Both the position numbers and the translations under genes were made by a program. Positions 5,408 to 6,208 of a stretch of 6,208 nucleotides of DNA are shown here, one piece after another. This DNA comes from an uncultured Oscillospiraceae bacterium (GTDB lineage Bacteria; Bacillota; Clostridia; Oscillospirales; Ruminococcaceae): the NCBI GenBank assembly GCA_958427155.1, contig CAUABB010000092.1, forward strand, positions 1 through 6,208, read 5' to 3'. Each line of letters opens with the position of its first letter. Positions within the stretch are counted from its first letter, which is position 1. The notes beneath the pieces are model-generated. The model was given only the letters and a program-made list of their open reading frames with translations, had not been told where the DNA came from and ran no database searches.

Positions 5408-6073
5408 TTAATCGGCAAGTTTATAGCCGACATTTCTAACAGTTTTAATCATCATCCCGCATTCTCCAAGCTTTTGACGAAGAGTTTTAATGTGCATATC
5501 TACCGTCCTGCTTTCGCCCTCATAGTCAAATCCCCAAACCCGTTCCATAATTTTATCCCGAGAAAGTACGATTCCGTAGTTGAGCATCAACAACTTGAGC
5601 AGCTCATACTCTTTATATGTGAGCTCTCTGGAATCTCCGTTCACAGTCACAAGATGTCTGCTGTCATCCAATTGAATTCTGCCAGCAGACAAAATCTCCT
5701 GACGTTTAGGAGAAGTACGGCGCAGCAGAGCTTTAACACGTGAAATAAGTTCCATTACACCAAAGGGTTTGGTCATATAATCATCAGCACCGGAATCCAA
5801 ACCTTTGACCTTATCAAGTTCCGATGTTTTTGCCGTTACCATAATAACTGGAACATCCTTAAGATCAGGCTGCTCTCTGATTCGCTTGAGAATACTCAAA
5901 CCGTCTTCATATGGCAACATAATATCCAAAAGAACCAGTTCCGGGATCGTGTCGGAGCAGGCCTCAAAAAAGCTCTCTCCATTTTCAAAACAAGCAGCGT
6001 GAAATCCACTGGACTGAAGCGCATAACATTCAAGTTCCCGGATATTGGCATCGTCTTCCACAATGTAGATCAT
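5408..6073 (-). CDS. phoP: PhoP/PhoB-type response regulator (OmpR family)
   Basis: The protein is a cytoplasmic transcription factor, activated by the partner PhoR, that binds Pho-box repeats to control phosphate uptake and scavenging genes. The receiver domain (1-about 115) has the acidic pair D7-D8, phospho-acceptor D50 in LLDIMLP, the T80 switch residue and K102 in TKPF. The winged-helix DNA-binding domain (about 130-221) shows LTYKEYELLKLL (150-161), then the recognition-helix stretch RTVDMHIKTLRQKLG and the C-terminal TVRNVGYKL wing. Length is 221, slightly short for the family but complete. AAGGAG (6081-6086) lies 7 bases before the ATG. It is 28 bases after phoU and 41 before phoR, with no internal promoter or terminator seen, so co-transcription is likely. 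phoB is the equivalent name in Gram-negatives. Confidence 0.94.
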   Translation of the reverse strand: MIYIVEDDANIRELECYALQSSGFHAACFENGESFFEACSDTIPELVLLDIMLPYEDGLSILKRIREQPDLKDVPVIMVTAKTSELDKVKGLDSGADDYMTKPFGVMELISRVKALLRRTSPKRQEILSAGRIQLDDSRHLVTVNGDSRELTYKEYELLKLLMLNYGIVLSRDKIMERVWGFDYEGESRTVDMHIKTLRQKLGECGMMIKTVRNVGYKLAD

Positions 6074-6101
6074 CTAAAAACTCCTTACATTTCCGGATCG
6101 G

Positions 6102-6208
6102 TCAAATAACACGTGCATCCTTGTGAATTCCGGTAATTGAAAAGATCACCCACTCAGCTATATTGGTAGCGTGATCCCCAATCCGCTCAAAATATTTCGC
6201 AACCATTA
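6102..6208 (-). CDS. phoU: Phosphate-specific transport system accessory protein PhoU (C-terminal end only)
   Basis: Only the last 34 codons and the TGA are in the window. They read KYFERIGDHATNIAEWV followed by a short tail ending GIHKDARVI. The ERIGDHATNIAE stretch is the metal-binding signature of the last helix of the second PhoU helical bundle. PhoU is a cytoplasmic peripheral protein that links the PstSCAB phosphate transporter to the PhoR-PhoP pair and damps the response when phosphate is plentiful. Its position directly upstream of phoP-phoR, with a 28-base gap, fits one operon. The pst genes are expected beyond the right edge, but that cannot be seen here. Confidence 0.95.
   Translation of the reverse strand, partial: MVAKYFERIGDHATNIAEWVIFSITGIHKDARVI

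Noticed and set aside
1..6208. tRNA or rRNA genes, CRISPR arrays, insertion sequences or phage genes
   Set aside because: Nothing in the sequence resembles these; the window is filled by conserved chromosomal genes with short spacers.

Overview
The window looks like chromosome from a spore-forming Firmicute of the class Clostridia. The indications are SpoIIID, strong AGGAGG-type ribosome binding sites, a phoU-phoP-phoR order, a Gram-positive-type PNPase, and moderate to low GC judged by eye. An Oscillospiraceae/Ruminococcaceae-like host is plausible but is inference only. Every gene I can support is on the minus strand, so genes are read from right to left. The plus-strand open frames are all shadows.

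Region 1 (6208 to about 3595) is the distal part of a phosphate-response operon: the last 34 codons of phoU, then phoP (OmpR/PhoB-type response regulator) and phoR (membrane sensor kinase with Cache/PAS-like sensor, HAMP, PAS, HisKA and HATPase). Spacings are 28 and 41 bases. A good intrinsic terminator lies about 65 bases after phoR. The upstream pst transporter genes would be expected outside the window.

Region 2 (about 3530 to 2209) holds spoIIID, the mother-cell sporulation regulator, preceded by a convincing sigma-E-type promoter and a SpoIIID-like box. After it comes a DUF368 membrane protein, a family linked to undecaprenyl-phosphate recycling, with its own sigma-A-like promoter. For both genes the longest open frame begins inside the Shine-Dalgarno sequence, so the true starts are 15 bases further in.

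Region 3 (2205 to 1) is the conserved rpsO-pnp unit. It has a near-consensus promoter (TTTACA-17-TATAAT with extended -10) only 3 bases after the DUF368 stop, then a roughly 105-base leader that folds as a basal stem with internal hairpins and looks like an S15 autoregulatory element. rpsO is followed by a terminator-like hairpin with a poor U-tract, then a 55-base near-perfect inverted repeat in the pnp leader. The last gene is pnp, whose KH and S1 domains run off the left edge.

The protein genes are ordinary conserved genes, and I see no new defence, mobile or biosynthetic system. What deserves attention is the non-coding structure: the rpsO leader, the pnp leader stem, the sporulation promoter and two palindromic elements over promoters.
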